Part shown: one piece after another, positions 4,814-6,776 of the stretch
Layout of the letters: each line of letters opens with the position of its first letter
Numbering within the stretch: the first letter of the stretch is position 1
Program-made: the position numbers and the translations under genes
Notes under the pieces: model-generated
What the model was told of the DNA's origin: nothing
Database searches by the model: none
The model's input: only the letters and a program-made list of their open reading frames with translations
Source: Acidobacteriota bacterium
GTDB taxonomy: Bacteria > Acidobacteriota > Terriglobia > Terriglobales > Acidobacteriaceae
Assembly (NCBI GenBank): GCA_021778875.1
Contig: JAJYBT010000141.1
Span: 1 to 6,776 of the forward strand
Length of the DNA: 6,776 nt
Direction of reading: 5' to 3'

Positions 4814-6406
4814 ATGGCTACTGTTACTCTTCCGACCGCAATTCAGCCGCGCTCGCCCAGGGGCGGGTTTGTGAACGAATCCTTCTTCGACTTCAAGAAT
4901 CATGACAATATCCGCAAGATGGAGGCTGCCCTTGAGCGCGTGCGCGGACAACTGGGCCGCGAATACGACCTGGTCATCGGCGGCCACCGCATCAAGACCC
5001 AGGGCAAGATCCGCTCGCTCAACCCCGCGCGCCCCGCGCAAATCGTCGGCATCCACCAGAAGGCAGGCGCCGAGCACGCCGAACAGGCCATGCAGGCGGC
5101 GCTGAGCGCTTTTGAGTCCTGGAGCAGGGTCTCCGTTGAAACCCGTGTCTCCCTGCTGCTGAATGCCGCCGACATTCTGCGCCAGCGCAAGATGGAATTC
5201 CTGGCGTGGCTCACCTTTGAGGTGGGCAAAAACTGGGCCGAGGCCGACGCCGATGTAAGCGAAACCATCGACTTCTGCGAGTTCTATGCGCGCGAGGCTC
5301 TGCGCCTTGCCAAGGCAGAGACGCCCATCCAGATGCCCGGCGAGCGCAATGAGCTGCTCTACATCCCGCTCGGCGTGGGCGCAGTCATTCCTCCGTGGAA
5401 CTTCCCGCTGGCCATCATGGCGGGCATGACGCTGGCATCCATCGTCACCGGCAATACGGTGGTGCTCAAGCCTTCCAGCGACTCGCCCACCATCGCCGCA
5501 AAATTCATCGAGGTGCTGGAAGAGGCGGGCATGCCCGGCGGCGTCGTCAACTTCTGCCCCGGCTCCGGCGCAACCTTTGGCAACGCCATCGTCGAGCACC
5601 CCAAAACGCGCTTCGTCGCCTTCACCGGCTCCAAGGCCGTGGGGCTTGAGATTCACGAGCGCGCAGCCAAAACTCAGCCCGGCCAGATCTGGATCAAGCG
5701 CACGGCGCTTGAAATGGGCGGCAAGGACTCCATGCTCATCTGCGCCGACGCCGATGTGGACGCAGCCGTCGAGGGCGTCGCTTCCGCCGCCTTCGGCTTC
5801 AGCGGACAGAAGTGCTCCGCCTGCTCGCGCGCCATTATTGAAGCGCCCATCTACGACGTGTTTGTGGAGCGCCTGCGCGAGCGGGTTGCGCAAATCGTTG
5901 TGGGCGACCCGGCAGAAAACAAGAACATGGGCCCGGTGATCAACAAGGCCGCGATGGAGTCCATCCTCGGCTACATCGAGAAGGGCAAGCAGGAAGGCCG
6001 CCTGATTGCCGGCGGTCATGCAATCGAGAACGCCGACGGAGGCTACCTGATCGAACCCACCGTGATTGCCGATGTCGCTCCCGATGCGGTAATTGCCCAG
6101 GAAGAAATCTTCGGCCCGGTGCTCGCCGTCATCAAAGTGGCGAACTTTGAGGAAGGCATGAAGGTAGCCAACAACACCGAGTACGGCCTGACCGGAGCCA
6201 TCTACACCAACGACCGCGAGCGCCTGAACCACGCCCGCCGTGAGTTCCACGTGGGCAACCTCTACCTGAACCGCAAGTGCACCGGAGCGATGGTGGGCGC
6301 GCACCCCTTTGGCGGATTCAACATGAGCGGCACGGATTCAAAAGGCGGCGGTTCGGATTATCTGCTGCTGTTCACGCAGGCCAAGAGCGTGGCGGAAAAG
6401 CTCTGA
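4814..6406 (+). CDS. L-glutamate gamma-semialdehyde (1-pyrroline-5-carboxylate) dehydrogenase
   Basis: The protein has 530 residues, full length for the RocA/PruA-type branch of the aldehyde dehydrogenase superfamily. It oxidises glutamate gamma-semialdehyde (in equilibrium with pyrroline-5-carboxylate) to glutamate with NAD+, the last step of proline and arginine breakdown, in the cytoplasm. Visible residues: PWNF with Asn196, VVLKPSS with Lys219, FTGSKAVG (NAD loop), EMGGKD with general base Glu300, GFSGQKCSACSR with catalytic Cys334, and EEIFGP with Glu431. The C-terminal HPFGGFNMSGTDSKGGG block is characteristic of this branch. ATG 4814 is chosen because the family begins shortly before the FVNESFFDF segment. 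The in-frame start at 4733 would translate through the hairpin and has no ribosome site. No ribosome site is clear before 4814 either. No proline dehydrogenase gene is in the window, so this is a stand-alone enzyme, not a PutA fusion. Confidence 0.95.
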   Translation: MATVTLPTAIQPRSPRGGFVNESFFDFKNHDNIRKMEAALERVRGQLGREYDLVIGGHRIKTQGKIRSLNPARPAQIVGIHQKAGAEHAEQAMQAALSAFESWSRVSVETRVSLLLNAADILRQRKMEFLAWLTFEVGKNWAEADADVSETIDFCEFYAREALRLAKAETPIQMPGERNELLYIPLGVGAVIPPWNFPLAIMAGMTLASIVTGNTVVLKPSSDSPTIAAKFIEVLEEAGMPGGVVNFCPGSGATFGNAIVEHPKTRFVAFTGSKAVGLEIHERAAKTQPGQIWIKRTALEMGGKDSMLICADADVDAAVEGVASAAFGFSGQKCSACSRAIIEAPIYDVFVERLRERVAQIVVGDPAENKNMGPVINKAAMESILGYIEKGKQEGRLIAGGHAIENADGGYLIEPTVIADVAPDAVIAQEEIFGPVLAVIKVANFEEGMKVANNTEYGLTGAIYTNDRERLNHARREFHVGNLYLNRKCTGAMVGAHPFGGFNMSGTDSKGGGSDYLLLFTQAKSVAEKL

Positions 6407-6482
6407 AACCTGACAAAATTTCGGGTTGCACCGTCCTGCGCCTCGGGAATCCAGGGCTGGCAGGAAGGTGCATCCTGAAGAC

Positions 6483-6500
6483 TAGAGAGTCGTCTCTCTA
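6483..6500 (+). terminator. Small hairpin after the dehydrogenase gene, terminator candidate
   Basis: TAGAGAG (6483-6489) pairs perfectly with CTCTCTA (6494-6500) across TCGT and is followed by TTTG. It lies 76 bases after the dehydrogenase stop. The stem is short and only partly G/C, and the T-tract is three bases long, so it would be a weak terminator at best. Confidence 0.35.
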
Positions 6501-6540
6501 TTTGCCCAGGCCGCTGAGGACCAGCCATCCTGCATTGAAT

Positions 6541-6753
6541 CAACCGCTTTGTTGCTTTGTTGAGAGGCTTGACGGCCTCCCTCCTGTCTCTCTCAAGGTG
6601 GTGTCCAACATGATCTCGGAGCCAAGGCCACAGTAGGCCGAACAGCAACCCGTCGAACAGCGCCACTAGGAACAGCTCAAATTCCCAGTGGGATGCGTCA
6701 TGCAGAATCGACTAAAACGTTTCCGGTTGACTGACAATCATGTCTAACTCCAT
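6541..6753 (-). pseudogene. Small membrane protein frame interrupted by an in-frame TAG
   Basis: On the minus strand GGAG (6763-6766) stands nine bases before ATG 6753. Thirteen codons (MELDMIVSQPETF) are followed by TAG (6714-6712), after which the same frame continues SILHDASHWEFE, then a hydrophobic segment FLVALFDGLLFGLLWPWL and a basic tail RDHVGHHLERDRREA. Trp/His before a membrane helix and a charged Arg/His tail after it is a natural layout for a one-helix inner-membrane protein. The TAG is one transition away from CAG (Gln). After about 6541 the frame stays open to 6358, antisense to the dehydrogenase end, with unremarkable composition, so the true C-terminus may also be shifted. I do not recognise a named family. 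The alternatives are a shorter gene with a non-ATG start (ATT 6708 or CTG 6705), or a chance frame. Confidence 0.4.
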
Positions 6754-6776
6754 TGCTGAAATCTCCACAACCGCAA

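Larger units (their letters stand above)
6407..6776. other. 370-base right-edge region without an intact gene
   Basis: Beyond the weak hairpin at 6483-6500 and the broken minus-strand frame, I see no tRNA, repeat or promoter I can support here. No copy of the 3061-3201 hairpin repeat is present. Confidence 0.6.

Noticed and set aside
4772..6304. Minus-strand frame of 510 codons antisense to the dehydrogenase
   Set aside because: The plus strand has all catalytic residues of a full-length aldehyde dehydrogenase. The antisense frame is open only through third-position G/C bias.
6560..6596. TTGAGAG (6560-6566) and CTCTCAA (6590-6596) as a structured RNA element
   Set aside because: The arms are 23 bases apart, the possible inner stem GAGGC/GCCTC overlaps the outer left arm, and the region is explained by the minus-strand coding remnant.
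6740..6776. ATG at 6740 with twelve open codons to the right edge as the start of a next plus-strand gene
   Set aside because: No ribosome site or promoter precedes it, only 37 bases are visible, and it lies opposite the start region of the better-supported minus-strand frame.

Overview
The window is GC-rich with strong G/C bias at third codon positions. Together with the gene content (a CE4-GT2 fusion, DUF3761 repeats, a LysM/YidB pair) and the intergenic repeat style, this points to Acidobacteriota (Terriglobia/Acidobacteriaceae-like). That assignment is inference from gene and repeat style, not from a marker gene.

Layout. (1) Positions 1-1972 (+): the 3' part of a large membrane protein joining a NodB-type polysaccharide deacetylase to a processive family 2 glycosyltransferase; its N-terminus lies upstream of the window. 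(2) 2076-2987 (+): a secreted protein with three near-identical DUF3761 units in Pro/Ala linkers and a distinct Cys-containing C-terminal domain. (3) 2988-3887: about 900 bases without an intact gene. They hold two copies of a hairpin-bearing intergenic repeat, a second shorter repeat pair, a purine-rich/C-tract element, and a truncated amidohydrolase N-terminus (3460-3687). (4) 3888-4259 and 4319-4714 (+): a probable two-gene operon encoding a Kbp/YgaU-like LysM protein and a YidB-family protein. (5) 4814-6406 (+): a complete L-glutamate gamma-semialdehyde (1-pyrroline-5-carboxylate) dehydrogenase, preceded by a strong hairpin and a -10-like box placed so that the mRNA may be leaderless. (6) 6407-6776: no intact gene. 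The minus strand carries what looks like a small membrane protein reading frame interrupted by one in-frame TAG.

The genes do not form one pathway. The first encodes cell-surface polysaccharide synthesis and modification, the second an envelope or secreted protein of unknown role, the LysM/YidB pair a probable cytoplasmic stress or ion-related module, and the last proline/arginine catabolism. The best candidates for something undescribed are the DUF3761 tandem array, the single-polypeptide polymerase/deacetylase, the hairpin repeat family, and the hidden broken minus-strand gene at the right edge.
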